NCBI GenBank assembly: GCA_900074885.1
Contig: FJUW01000011.1
Coordinates: 769,890-833,889, forward strand
Length of the DNA stretch: 64,000 bases
Direction of reading: 5' to 3'
DNA from: Rhynchosporium graminicola
Taxonomy: Eukaryota; Ascomycota; Leotiomycetes; Helotiales; Ploettnerulaceae
Every line of letters begins with the position of its first letter. Position 1 is the stretch's first letter. Shown here in pieces: positions 1 through 11,462 of this stretch. A program made the translations under genes and the position numbers. The notes beneath the pieces are model-generated. The model was not told the DNA's origin. It ran no database searches and saw nothing but the letters and a program-made list of their open reading frames with translations.

Positions 1-1244
1 ATGTTGGTTGCTATTCGCTTGCACTCTAGAGGCGAGTGAGTACAGTAAGTAGCAAGGCGAGGGAGGGTATGCCATAAACCATCATCGTCAGTTACAGATT
101 CTCAAGATTCCAGGTTAGAATCACAGCTTATCTCAGGATTAGCTCCTATGGATGGATTCACGTTGAGAATACAGCGCAGCTACGAGGTCGATCTAGGCCT
201 TCCATGTACTTGATCATAAACACGTCCCTTTTTGTGTACAGAGCGTTTATCTTTTGTCGCAATCAATGTCCAATTCTCTTCTTCAATTCCCCCTCGTTTA
301 TCATCCACTCACAACAGTCCCGAGCGGAGTTTATCTCAACTACACCCGAGCTACAGGGCCAGGCCAGGCCAGGCCAGGGAGTTCTCGCTTGCCTTTAGTG
401 CAGATGAGCAGTGGGACTACGATGCTGACATGTACGCGTGGACACGGACACGCTACACTGCCCCTGTGAAGATTTCAATCCCAAATTCAGACTGATAGTT
501 CAGACTTCCAGTACTTATACCTTCTCTGACGATGATTATGATTATGATTATGATTTAATCCAGGAGGGGAACTCCTACCAAGTAGCCTACTTACCTCGGA
601 TAGGTTGACGCATTGTCATGTCACAGCCAAGACAAGTCTTTCACGATGAATTCGTGTTACAGCAGTAAGCAGCATGCGGCCGCGCGAATATGTCAGCACG
701 ACGGACTCCGATGTCTCATTTCCTACCTCGATCTGTGTGTGTGACCTCCTAGCAAGTTGATTTGAAAGCACACGCAAATGCTTGGCGTTGCATTATAATC
801 AATCAATCACCAATGTGTAGATAAACATGCCATCAGCTAAGCTAAGGTAGCTAGGTAGCTAGGTGAATACGTGAATACGTGCCGCACGCAGGTGGTTCTC
901 ATATAGTTGTCTAGGTTCCCCGTGTCTTTGATGATTCTTCTCTCTTCATCTCATCTTATCTCCTGTCTCACCCGCAGTTCCTCTCATCTCATCTCATCCC
1001 ATGTCAACAATTCGCAACCCATTCCAAACCAAACGAAGAAAGACATAAAGCACCCAGGCCGGGACAAATCGAACCTGGAATACATAGATAATACTCTCTA
1101 TCAATATCACATTCGGAATCATCGTAACTCAACTCAACTCAACTCAACTCAACTCATCTCAACTTCAACCAACTCCAAGCAGACAGTCCAACGACCAACG
1201 AGCTACAAGATCCAACACAACACAAAACCCTCATCACCTCCCAA
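1..1244. other. Intergenic region upstream of the AIF-like gene
   Basis: No supportable gene is seen here. The stretch contains a short run of GGCCA units near 357-380, a GATTAT run near 534-556 and AGGTAGCT-type short repeats near 845-862. The last 330 bases before the ATG at 1245 are rich in C and T on the + strand, as is common for fungal promoters and leaders. An open frame through 907-1272 is made of low-complexity Ser/His/Gln codons and is not believed to be a gene. Confidence 0.6.
1126..1155. repeat. AACTC pentanucleotide microsatellite
   Basis: About six consecutive AACTC units lie in the presumed 5' leader of the AIF-like gene, roughly 90 bases before its ATG. Confidence 0.8.
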
Positions 1245-2417
1245 ATGTCCACCCACGAAATCCTCATCCTAGGCGGCCATCACTCCGGCCTACAACTGGC
1301 ACACTACCTCCTCCGCCACGTCGTCCCCAAACTCACCCAAGCCAGCTCATCCACCTCGACGCCCACAACCTACCACATCACAATCGTGACTCCCAACACT
1401 GAATTCTTCTGGAACGTCGCCTCTCCGCGCCTCATCATCAACTCGACGCTCATTCCCGAAGAAAAGGTGTTTCTACCCATCGCGAAAGAATTCGCCGGAT
1501 ATGATGAGAGCCTGTTCACGTTCATCCAGGGAAAAGCCACTGCTCTCGATCCCGAGACACGCAGCGTATCCATCAGCAGCGGGACGACGAAATTCACATA
1601 TGACAGTCTCGTGATCGCGACCGGTGCATCGTACGTGAGTCCCGTCTGGGCGCTCAACGACAGCGAAGCGTTTCTCAAAACCGAAATCTCGAAAGTGCGC
1701 GAGGCGTTGAAGAACGGGAAAAGTGTGTTGATAGCAGGCGGCGGAGCGATCGGGGTCGAGACAGCCGGGGAAATCGGCCATCACTTCCCCTCTCACGACA
1801 CGACCATCCTCTCCGGCTCAACCCGTCTCCTACCCAAACTCCTACCCTCCAACTCCGCATCCGCAGAAGCCAAACTCAAAGCCCTCGGCGTCAAAACCAT
1901 CCACGGCGTTAAACTCTCAAGCAGCACCAACCACTCCGACGGCACCACGACAGTCACGCTTGACGATGGCAGTTCCAGGACTATCGACATCTTCATCGAC
2001 GCCACGGGCGCGAAACCCAACTCCTCTTTCCTGCCCCCCTCATGGCTGAATAGTACAGGCCACGTCACCACCGACGACCAAACGATGCGTACTCCCTTCC
2101 CCCACATCTACGCCCTCGGCGACGTGGCTTCGTACTCTTCAGGCTCCATCATGGACGCCACCAATGCCGTCGCTCCGCTCGGCACATCCATCGCTATCGA
2201 TCTCGCCAAGGCAGCCAACTTGTCGACGGTGTTCGCGCAGAAAGTCTTCAAGACGATGAAGGATTCGCAGTTTGTGCCGACCGGCCCCAGCGGGGGTGTC
2301 GGTCAGCTTTTTGGCTTCAAGTTGCCGAGTTTGATGGTTTGGGCGGCGAAGAGTAGGACGTACCTTGTGTGGTTGGCTCAAGGGGTTGTGGAGGGCGGGA
2401 ATGTGAAGAAGCCGTGA
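1245..2417 (+). CDS. AIF-like FAD/NAD(P)H-dependent oxidoreductase
   Basis: Single-exon gene of 390 residues with the pyridine nucleotide-disulphide oxidoreductase fold of the AMID/AIF-like family. Seen directly: an N-terminal FAD-binding Rossmann strand and loop (ILGGHHSG, residues 8-15, with His where the third Gly of GxGxxG usually is), a VIATGASY segment (123-130), a second NAD(P)H-binding Rossmann motif GGGAIG (165-170), an ATGAKPNS segment (253-260), and the late FAD-contacting HIYALGDVASY motif (287-297). Length and motif order fit the fungal family. These flavoproteins oxidise NAD(P)H and pass electrons to quinones or other acceptors; the true substrate cannot be read here. No signal peptide is obvious. 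The first ATG is the natural start because the Rossmann strand begins a few residues later. It is transcribed away from the next gene, and no cluster partner is visible. Confidence 0.9.
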   Translation: MSTHEILILGGHHSGLQLAHYLLRHVVPKLTQASSSTSTPTTYHITIVTPNTEFFWNVASPRLIINSTLIPEEKVFLPIAKEFAGYDESLFTFIQGKATALDPETRSVSISSGTTKFTYDSLVIATGASYVSPVWALNDSEAFLKTEISKVREALKNGKSVLIAGGGAIGVETAGEIGHHFPSHDTTILSGSTRLLPKLLPSNSASAEAKLKALGVKTIHGVKLSSSTNHSDGTTTVTLDDGSSRTIDIFIDATGAKPNSSFLPPSWLNSTGHVTTDDQTMRTPFPHIYALGDVASYSSGSIMDATNAVAPLGTSIAIDLAKAANLSTVFAQKVFKTMKDSQFVPTGPSGGVGQLFGFKLPSLMVWAAKSRTYLVWLAQGVVEGGNVKKP

Positions 2418-3430
2418 TCATAGATATGCGGTAGTGGGGTGCCAGCTTGAGAGGAAGCGGAGTGGAGTTGGTAGAGGGCGGAATGTGAAGAAGCCTTGGA
2501 ATACCTGGGGGCATCAGGGCTTGAGGACGTGTAATGCGTGGCGGGAGCTAATGGGATTTCGACGGCGTAGTTCGCTTTCCATTGCTTCACCTAACTTTTT
2601 GTAGCCTGTATTGCTTTCCTATATACTACTTCTTCGCTTTGTCTCTCCACTACTCTCTACTACTCTCTCTACGCTTCTACCTCGTCTAACATCCACGAAA
2701 ATGACACCTCTCCTTACGATCCCTGCATCTCTCAAGCAACACCGTAGATATATCGGTAGCCAAATAGGAAGAGCCATACATTCTCCGAGTTCGAGCACTC
2801 TACTCTGGCGTGCTCGCTCAGAGTACATTTATGTTCGAATTGGGTTGAGGACGTGATCTCCAACTTCGAGTTGGACCGAGTTGAGCCGAGTTGATTCGGA
2901 GGTTGAGTAAGTATACCCTAGACTGTACGCATCTCAGTTCAACCTACCTCCAGTCAAGCCAGCTCAAGTCTATTTACTCAACTTAACTCAACTCAATCAC
3001 TACGCCAGGAAGCTTGGAGCAGGCAGGGCAACCATCTTCGTCTTTGCTTTTGCTTTTGCTTTTAAGATTGGTATTCAGGATAGGAGGTATTGACTTGGCG
3101 TGGTGAAAGGAGCTTGGGTTCTAGGCGGTCATCTCACATTCCGAGTTTTATTCTCGTGAAGATAACATACCATGCCCAAGGTGACATGGCCGCCAAGGCG
3201 ATCTGAATTTACTCCGTATAGTGTGCTACCTTGACCAACTTTGATCAAAGATGCCTTCACCTGGCGCTCTCTCGCATACCAACTCCTTAAAAACGGGGAA
3301 TAGGCCAGACAAAACAGTGCTTGACGCTTTGTGTTGAAAGCTCTGCATTTATCATTAATCCTTCTAGGACTCCATGCTGCAAGTAGGTATCGCCAACCAC
3401 CTCGAAATCATCCATCTCAAGCCTTCAAGC
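2418..3430. other. Intergenic region, AIF-like gene to RVS161
   Basis: No gene is seen. It contains the 3' flank of the AIF-like gene, a TTTGC run near 3041-3063, and an imperfect inverted repeat around 2860-2998 in which GAGTTGA-rich units on one side face TCAACTC-rich units on the other. The two adjacent genes converge on this region. Confidence 0.5.
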
Positions 3431-4456
3431 TCAAACCGTCCCACTGATACTCAAATCCCGAATCTCCTGCAACACCTCTTCAACCCTACTATCCAGATGT
3501 CCCTGTGCGTACTGCTCCCTAGTATCCGCATCCAGATATTGCTGCACCTGAGCCATTCTCGAATATGCCTCGGCACAAAACCGCAGTTGGATCTTAACTA
3601 GTGCCTCGAAGCTGGGGTCCAGGTATGGTACGCGAAGGTCGATGACTTGTGGTAACTCGGTGGAAAGCTGCTCGTTGAGTTGCTCGTAGGCGGCTTTGGC
3701 CATGTCTGTCTCCTTCTCGGCGCGAGGTAGTTTTGTTACGTCTTTGTCAGGTTTCTCAACGAGTTTCTTGACTTTTGCGCGCATGGCGTCGTAATCTAGG
3801 AGTTTGTGGTTGCGTTTCTTGATACCTGAATACAATCAGCATGCGGACCCAGCCAGATTTGCCTTGGAGAACTTACATTCATTGATGTCGGGGAAGTAGG
3901 CGCAGAATCTCGAGATTGGCTCTAATACAGTCGTACTGTCAAAGTCAGACAAGTGCACTGCATCCACAGCGCTGATAACTCCGATCGTACCGATATGGTC
4001 CATCAAGCGCTTTGATAGTCTCTGCGTCCAGATCCTCAACTGCCTGCTTGTAACTCCTGCTCACTCCATCCTTTGCACCAGCATCACCGTAGAAAGCATC
4101 GATCGTCTCTGCGATTCGCATCTGGGAAGCAGTCATGGCTATTCCATCTGTCAGCCTCTTCTGATTTCTTCTATTCTCTCGCCTATCCCGTTCCATTGCT
4201 CTCAGAGGAGTTCGTGCTCACCTCGTAGAGAGTCCAGATATCCTTTTGCTTCCTTCTGCAATCGCATCGATGCGGCTTCCATTGTTCGGTATCTCCGCTC
4301 TTCAACCTCATAATCGCGATCGTTTGTCTTCTCTACATGGCCCGTCTTCATCATCACCTGGGTCGTGGCCCGGTTGACATTTTTCTTGAATCCTGGACAT
4401 GGTCAGCGGGGTTGATGGAGGCTGCGGCGTAGGAGCGATGTACCTGCCCACGACAT
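3431..4456 (-). CDS. RVS161: Rvs161/Hob3-type BAR-domain protein (amphiphysin family)
   Basis: Five exons join in frame: 4444-4456, 4222-4392, 3991-4138, 3877-3935 and 3431-3825, giving 786 bases and 261 residues, close to the 264-265 of yeast Rvs161 and fission yeast Hob3. All introns (51, 83, 55 and 51 bp) have GT/AG ends. The tiny first exon encodes MSWAG, followed by FKKNVNRATTQVMMKTG, a family hallmark. Later hallmarks are AMTASQMRIAETIDAFYGD, TTVLEPISRFCAYFPDINE and KKRNHKLLDYDAMRAKVKKL. Most of the protein is the banana-shaped BAR helical domain that senses or makes membrane curvature. In yeast, Rvs161 pairs with Rvs167 in endocytic vesicle scission and actin organisation. The gene looks intact and housekeeping, and shares a 382-bp divergent promoter with ALB1. 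Confidence 0.96.
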
Positions 4457-4838
4457 CGTAGGAATATGGATGTTACTAATTTGCTCGCAAAAGAGTTCGA
4501 ACTGGGTGAAAGTCTTCCTGTGAGAATGCAGTTATTCCGAAAGACGATGTGGGGTATTATGTGGTGTTGTTGATTATTTGCAAAGCCATGGAAGGCAGCG
4601 AAAGCCAAAGTGACGAGGTTCCGGTGGCTGTGCTGTGCTGGGCTGCTGGGCTGCTGGACTGGGCTGGGCTGATAACAACCCCACCAAAACTTTCTCGCCA
4701 AGGATCTCGATTTATTTCCCCTTCCTACATTTGCAGCCTCGTTCTCAATCCTCATCCCAAGATCTTACCCGAACCCACGATCTATTCCAAATCTTCCAGA
4801 TAGTTACAGTCGGACTCCTCCACACAAGTCAATTCACA
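4457..4838. promoter_or_regulatory. Divergent promoter between RVS161 and ALB1
   Basis: The two start codons face away from each other with 382 bp between them, so both promoters must lie here or overlap the neighbour's leader. A GCTGGGCT-type low-complexity stretch lies near 4633-4672. No TATA box is clear. Confidence 0.6.
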
Positions 4839-5285
4839 ATGCCTTCTCGTGGAAACCCCAACGTCCCCAACAAACAGCGCAAAACCGCCAGCCGCGCAAA
4901 AGTCCAAAAAAAGAACGCTGCCAACAAAATCTCCAAGAACCCCCGCGGAACAGCAAGAAGTGATGTCCTGCACCCGACCAGCGGACCTCTAGCACCAATA
5001 TCGGGAAAGAAGGCGAGGAAACTGCAGAAGTTGCAGAATAATGCTAGGAGGAGAGCGCTTGAGAAGGCCATGGAGGAGGATGGAGAGGTGGAGATGACTG
5101 GTTAGTAGAGTGCCTGTCACTGGGAGGGAAAACGAGCTGGGAGAGGAGAGGAGAGGAGATGAGGAGGGGGTCGGAGGATGAGAGACCCGTGCTAATGGTT
5201 TTTAGATGCGCCAAAGGCTACGAAGGCGAAGGCTAAAGAGGAGAAGAAGACGGGAGAGGAGATGGAAGTCGATGCTACTTCGTGA
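4839..5285 (+). CDS. ALB1: Alb1-like ribosome biogenesis protein
   Basis: Two exons, 4839-5100 and 5206-5285, joined across a 105-bp intron (donor GTTAGT, acceptor TTTAG, branch-like GCTAAT), give 113 residues. The start MPSRGNPNVPNKQRKTAS and the block SGPLAPISGKKARKLQKLQ match the small, very basic Alb1 family. The C-terminal exon is rich in Lys/Glu and ends EEMEVDATS. In yeast, Alb1 is a shuttling pre-60S factor that binds Arx1 near the polypeptide exit tunnel during late nuclear and cytoplasmic maturation; the same role is inferred here. The ATG at 4839 has a good context (CACAATG) and directly precedes the conserved N terminus. An upstream in-frame ATG would add a poorly conserved leader and is not favoured. 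Confidence 0.92.
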
Positions 5286-6916
5286 GGTACTGGCTTGAGG
5301 ATATAGGATGGGCGAGAGTCGAAGATTGTTGCAGCACCGGAGATTGAATGTCCACTGCATGAGGAATTGCATTGTTTGGGATACATGGTATTGGCGTCTG
5401 GGGCATGAGGGGGAGGGAAAAGTCCTGCCAGTCGAACTTGCTGGCACGCTACTTCACGAAACAGTGGAAGACCTGGCCAGAAATGGGCATTGAGTATGGG
5501 AAGATACCCAGAAACTACTGATCATACGGCATATCAAACGGTATATCAAATGGGGTCTACCAATTGCAACTTTGAGCTGTCCTTCTATCCACACGTGGTT
5601 CTGTTTGCCGTGTCAATCCACACTTGCCGCCCTACTCTCGAGCTCAGCGTCTTCTAGCGACTCAACCACTTGCTGTGACTTGGATAATCGGCGACAAATT
5701 GGTGCCTCATGGAGGAGTCCCTGGTTCACTGTCCAGGAAGCAAGCCTCATAAGTAGAAAGGATGAGGCTAAGTAGAAAGGGTTGAAGAACGGCAAGCCCT
5801 ATAGACGAGTCCTTAACCCACATTATCCATGCAGCAGGCCTCGTAAAAGAAATGGTTCCATGATGACAAGATTAGAGCACGTAATCAAATGCTATCTCTG
5901 TGTAGTAACTGGAGCAGGTGGATTGTTCTAAGTGTTGGAAGTACGTTTCCAATCGTGACGCGACATTTGTTTTTTATCGCAGTACAATTTTGAGAATATC
6001 AAGAAGATAAAAGACACCTTCCACCTCAAAACTTCGAATAATGAAAATCCTGATCAGACGCTACTCCAAGGAAGTTTGCATAGTTGAGAGACCATCGCAG
6101 AGACGGGTAAATGTCACTCAGACTTGACGGTCGAGTGCAACGTCGCACATGCGCCTTCAATAGGGCTAAATCGAGGGAATCGAGCTCTGGCAATCTTCGG
6201 TCGACTCTTTTGGTTTGACACATACCCAGGTATTTAGTTAGATATCAAGACTTTGCCTGAGTCCAGGGAAAGCAACACATATCTTAGGCCAGTTCTTACT
6301 CCGACTCGTTCAGATCAATCTGTTTGAGGAGATCAAATTCCTGCTGTTGAGCAAACTTTTTTATTCCGGACTATGACGAATACGATCGTTTCTTTATCGG
6401 GACTTACGATCCTACAAAATCACTCGCTCCCTTCACACGCCCGAAAGTTATCTAGCACGTACTCAAGCCCGATATAATTGTACTCAGCGCTGATGTCAAT
6501 CAAAGCCAGTCTATCACCCGCCAGATGCAATTTATCCGAACCATTAGCTTTTTTTCTTTAGACCTTCACTTGAGTGATTTGAAGAAACAGACAGAGTTCG
6601 ATAGCCGTAAGAAGTAAAGGAGTATATTGTTCACTCTAGATATTCGACATGCTCGGGTATTTTTGAGGAGCTCTCTTCGGATACCCTAACCGCTTCTGTA
6701 CTAGCTCCACCATCTACTAACTAATATGGTTGCAGTCGCTCGCTACACGCTCGCTTACTAAAGTAAATAAAAGCATGCCCATCTCAGACAAATGATATGC
6801 CTTTCCTTCCCCAGCCTAATTCACAAAAGCCCTTAGTTTCCATCTTACTTCGATCCGTTTTCTATCTGAGGGCTTGAAATCAGTACGGAATAGACACGGT
6901 CCGCTCTCCCACATGT
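5286..6916. other. Gene-poor intergenic DNA
   Basis: About 1.6 kb without a supportable reading frame. Only short ORFs with no recognisable motif are present and base composition is close to that of the neighbouring genes. No RNA gene was recognised. Confidence 0.5.
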
Positions 6917-7119
6917 ACGGAGGCACAGCGGTAAAGTGTTGTCACAGAGCTAGCAGGGGTGGATTTACTATACATGGCAATAACCAGGGTCTAGATCCGT
7001 CTATAGCCAGGCAGAAATTACCCATGTAGTTAAGGGGGAGTCAGTAGATTCTAGTGATTTACAGTAAAGTCTTCTAGCCCCTGCTAGCCCTATGAAACCG
7101 CTCAGCCGCTGTACCTCTG
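6917..7119. mobile_element. MITE-like element with about 42-bp inverted repeats, TA-flanked
   Basis: The left end starts CGGAGGCACAGCGG and the right end, read on the other strand, starts CAGAGGTACAGCGG. Both continue into a shared GCTAGCAGGGG block about 32 bases in, followed by a partly matched TTTACT(A/G)TA stretch. Both outer ends abut TA (6915-6916 and 7120-7121), the target duplication of Tc1/mariner elements. At 203 bp it is too short to encode a transposase, so it would be non-autonomous. The arms differ at about a quarter of positions, mostly by transitions, so it is old. Confidence 0.65.
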
Positions 7120-9798
7120 TATGAACCCATGCGCATGCAACCGGGTCTTTTTATCTGTCTCTGCACCATGAGAGTATATACCCATTCCAAAAAACCATTG
7201 ATCTTAGTGTTATTCCCTTGATGAAGAGGAAGTTTCAAGGATAAGGCACTTTCGTGGGGGGATACTTGTTAGAGAGTCTTCTTAACAGAAGTCCAGCTCT
7301 ATACTTGAAATTGGCCTTGAATCCGAGTTAGTAGAAAATTGGGATCCCTTTGCGGAAGTCTCCGTATAGATGAGGAACGGTTTTCAAACGGTGGCACTAA
7401 TAAGATATGACCAACTGGTAGCTTTACAACAAGGACAGGTCGACAGAATCTTCATCATATAAGAAGGTACTACATAAGTAACGATGATTACGGTACAAAG
7501 CTTGTGATCATGAAGATAGATGGAGAGGGCAGTTACCAGTTTCTCGTTCTGGCGACGGCTAAAATCGCCGGCGTCAACGGACGTGAGAACTGACTACCTC
7601 GCTGGAACCGACCGGACAAAATCAAATGCAAAAGATCGCATGAAGGTGACGTCGGAGAAAGGCTTTCAGAGGTAATAAGTCTAGCAGCCGAAATGAGTCT
7701 CCCGGTTCTCAGAAGACAGAGCGATAGGCATGAGGCGAGCGTTTGATGGCTGTCTGAAAGGTGGCTTTGTTATCCCTGGAAAGCGACTTCCAAACGGCTT
7801 CCGAATGGAAACTGGCCTGCACGCCTGTAGCTCGATATGAAAAAAGGATTCTGAAGTTAACAAGTCTGCCACAAATCTATGGCAGGTATCAAAGGGAGGA
7901 AAGATAGCGCTGAATCACAGAATCGCTCATCCAGGAGCGGGCCAAGATCTCTTCCATTCCAGACAAGAATGAGCCAAAGTCTACTGGTGGGCAGCGTTTG
8001 ATCTGTCCCCGGAGTCTAAAACAAGTACTCTTGAAGATTCTTAGTCGTATCCACGCATCTTCACTACAAATGATGCGTACCACCTCCACCCTCTTCGCTA
8101 AGGCGAAGGTTTGAATGTCTTTACCCAAGACTCCTGTATTCTTACACAGAAGCTTGCGTACTCGATATCTGGCTTAGGAGCAGATTAGTATCTCGTGTTA
8201 ACAAGCTATGAACAAGAAGAATTGCTAAACTCGTGAAATATGATTGTAGTTTCCAGCCCGATCAGTGTAAACTAGCGGCGCTCGATCTGTTCGGTGAAAT
8301 TAGTGTGCCGTATAAACACGCTTCTGTAGACTTGGAATACTCCCCAGGAGACGAAATGATGAGTTCGAATCTTCGATTCTGTATTCGAGGTGGAATGCGG
8401 AATAAAAATATACATTGGGCTTGAAAGTACGGTTCTGAGAGGAATTTCCGTGTGATTCGTGAACGCCATGAGAAGCTGTTTGGTATCGACATTTTCCCTT
8501 TGTCTTAAGTTCTGCGAACTATAAGATGATTTAAAGGAGCCCATCCATATCGCATAGCAGAGGTCTGGCAAGACGTCTGCACTGGTTGCAGGTGTTGGTT
8601 ATTGGTGCCGCGAGCGAATGCTGTTTACAGTCAGTCATAGGTGCAAAAATCATTCATGGTCTCGAAAATCTGGTTTGGCCAGGTCAATATTGAAGTGATG
8701 TAAGGCTTCGTTTCTCAGCAGTCGCGCATTTCTTGCTCTACAAGGCGCAATACTACAGCATTCTAGTGAGTAAAGGCGAGAGACGATCCATCCTCGCTGG
8801 AAATAAATGTGGATAGTCACATTTGTAGCAGCCAGCAAGCGAACTGGCTTCTGGCCGTGGTCATGGATCAAATTGCGACTATTGCGATGAGTTGCTGTGG
8901 GTTGTTAACTTTGGGCAAGAGCAGTCACGTCACGATTGATCGTGACTAAGGATCTGTCGCATCCCCTCGCTAAAATCGCCCGTCACACTTGCCTGCCTCC
9001 CCTCCTTTCTTCAATCATAATAAAGATCACTGCTCAAAAAGAAAAAGGGTGTTCTCAGATCATTAAAGTAACGCCTTGCATTTACGAGGAAAAGGATAGA
9101 TGTGTTAGAAGGGATCTGACAAACTTCCGATCCAACTTCAAAAATGTCAGGCAAATAAAAGAATCTATCGCAAATTGAGTGGGTGCCTTGGATTCGAACC
9201 AAGCTACTTGGAGACGATCCCCCGATTCTTTTCTTTTGGAAATCCTCGAGAGATCCGAAGTCCACGCTGGACCATTTCAGCAGACACCGAAGAACAAGAG
9301 TGTTAATTTAATATATGAGGAGCGATGTAGCGAAAGTAGGGCTCGATTCACTGACCGGTGCTATCCAAAATCTGAATACTGGTTCAACGGTAGAGGTCTT
9401 CATTCTTGCACTCAGCCCAATGCAGGCATCCAAAATAAGCTATCGAAGACGAAATAAACCGGAGTATCTCAGAATCGATACAGATGGCTTCGATGACAGA
9501 AGAACGTAAAATTAACCATTTTGCAACAGCCTCACTGCCGCACATCCTATTCACGCCGGAATATTCTGGCAAACACTAAGAGTGAAGCGTTCTATGCCAC
9601 TCTATCCTTCCAGTGTAGCTCGAGTCCGATAAGCCAGCAGCCTACCACGACCTTGTTCTCCAGAACACACACAATGTCCAATATCTGCAGACTCCACCCC
9701 ACGGGCGATGCTCGTCCTCGAGGAACAGGCTCAAATCTTACAATCGAGAAAAGTGAAATCAGAGGACAGACTTCACTTACATATTTCAAGACTGAGTA
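7120..9798. other. Gene-poor intergenic DNA
   Basis: About 2.7 kb without a convincing gene. Short ORFs on both strands lack known motifs, long frames are absent and no splice-joined protein could be assembled. A T-arm-like string sits at 9181-9203 but no complete tRNA can be folded around it. Confidence 0.5.
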
Positions 9799-11462
9799 TC
9801 ACAATTCCTTCTTCGAGTGAATCTCCCGTTTGCCTCCGCTATCAACACTTCTCAATCGGAACATCTCAGCAGAATGCTTGTTCACCTTTGCGGCCCAACT
9901 GCCCCCAGCAGCGATTTCACCAATCTTCTTACCCAGCAATCTCGAGTCGTTATTCTTCAGATCCTCCTTGTATGAATGCTCAGTTCCATTGTATACTTTG
10001 GCGTCCTTGAACAACTTCTCTGGCTCGGCTGTCTACGCATCGAGGATCTTCTTCGCGACACGTTATCCATCCTTTTGGCCCAGAGATCATACACTTCCCA
10101 CTCTTCTTTCACTTGAGGAGCAGAACCTTCTGGTCTGTCGTGAGTGAAGATCTCTTCAAGGCTTGCGCTAATCTTCGTATCCTTTCCTCCGGCATTCAGA
10201 AGAAACACAATTTGGTCACCGCCGTAGAGGGTGCCGGTCCATACTTGGATAGAACTCAGGCCGAATATGTCTGGAGCGGCGTCTTTCTCGTGGTGGACAA
10301 GGTACACAGATCGGCCTTTAGGGTCTTGATTGACTGCGATGGCTGCTGGGTGGTTGAGGATCGATAACGCTGTTGGGGAGAGAGTATGAAGGTCGTCGCC
10401 CATCAGAAGGGGTGATTTCAATGCTGCCTAGAGGGAGAAATGAGCTCGCTCCTACAAATTGTTAGATCGACCTCAACAAGCTATAGTCCAAGCAACTTGT
10501 CGTCGGTCATTCCGCTCTTACCGACTTCTAACATGTCAAGGTCATTCTATCCACCCGGCTGACTTCTATCCGGAAAAGCTTCTGCTTTGTTCAGGATATT
10601 CATCACCGAACAGTGAGAGCCTGGTGCGATACAATGTGGGCCCGTGAGACCGGTACAAGCACAGATTCTCGAGAAAGAGTCGAAGATGTCCCTAGACATT
10701 CCCCATGAATTCGCAATCGACATTCCTACCACATACAGTTAGCGATCATCATTTTGGATTAGGCCAAGGGACACTAGCCGTGTGACTCTAATCCTCACCT
10801 CAACTACATATTGAGTAGAGCATAGATCTGCCTGTTGCGTTCAAAAGCGTCGGCCATCACTTTTTATCTGTCGAAGGATATCTTGGGAGTACCGAAGCGA
10901 CCCATGTGGTAGCAGTTGTCAGATTTCAGGTAACCTGCGCCCCATGCGGCGAAGCTGTTTGCGTCGTTCGTTTCGTAGTCCAACAACCCAGCTATTTTTT
11001 ACGTTAGGCGAGCTGTGACTTGTGTGAGAAAATTATGTGACATGCCATAGCGAGCACATGTCATCTCCCTAGGACTCGAATACATCCCAAACGACATCCC
11101 TTGACGATGTTGAACATCATTAGAAACGGCATTCTTCCCGCTCGGCAACTTCTTCGTATCAACAACCAGATTATCCTTCTCATCTCGGCCTGAAGACCAG
11201 CAGTCATCTAGGACCACATGGTTGTAGCCTACATCACGGAGACCTGAGGTTACAAGTGTCTTTGAGGTATAGAGAAGGTGCAATTCGGAGACATCGCAAC
11301 CGGGAGCATTCTAGTTGTTCTGGCGCGGAGTGAGATACCATATTCCAAGCTTGCATTGTACAAACCCATCACATTTAAGGGGTTCTTGCAAGCCCATTAT
11401 TAACAGCTATAGCTATGTCCTGACAAGACAGCCAGAAGAATAGCAATCTGCATGCCAGCCAT
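9799..11462 (-). pseudogene. Broken GH27 alpha-galactosidase gene
   Basis: Reading the - strand gives a near-complete secreted GH27 alpha-galactosidase in pieces. An N-terminal signal-like MAGMQIAILLAVLSG (ATG at 11462) is followed after a frame slip by AVNNGLARTP. Then come TSGLRDVGYNHVVLDDCW, SFGMYSS and EMTCARY (10,999-11,283); WGAGYLKSDNCYHMGRFG, whose Asp corresponds to the family nucleophile (about 10,920); HCIAPGSHCSVMNILNK (about 10,600); KSPLLMGDDLHTLSPTALS (10,421 down); and a C-terminal domain to the stop at 9799. In-frame stops interrupt it at 11311-11313, 10547-10549, 10428-10430, 10864-10866 and 10804-10806. The first three replace Trp codons (TGG to TAG). A frameshift lies near 10,050, and one intron donor seems to be GC. 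The enzyme would remove terminal alpha-galactose from melibiose, raffinose or galactomannan, but this copy cannot be functional. Confidence 0.9.

Noticed and set aside
907..1272. 121-codon + strand frame before the AIF-like gene
   Set aside because: It is a pyrimidine-rich, low-complexity leader region and overlaps the true start at 1245.
9175..9290. Possible tRNA gene on the - strand
   Set aside because: CTTGG TTCGAAT CCAAG makes a perfect T arm, but no matching acceptor 5' strand, anticodon arm or convincing A box was found; at best it is a relic.
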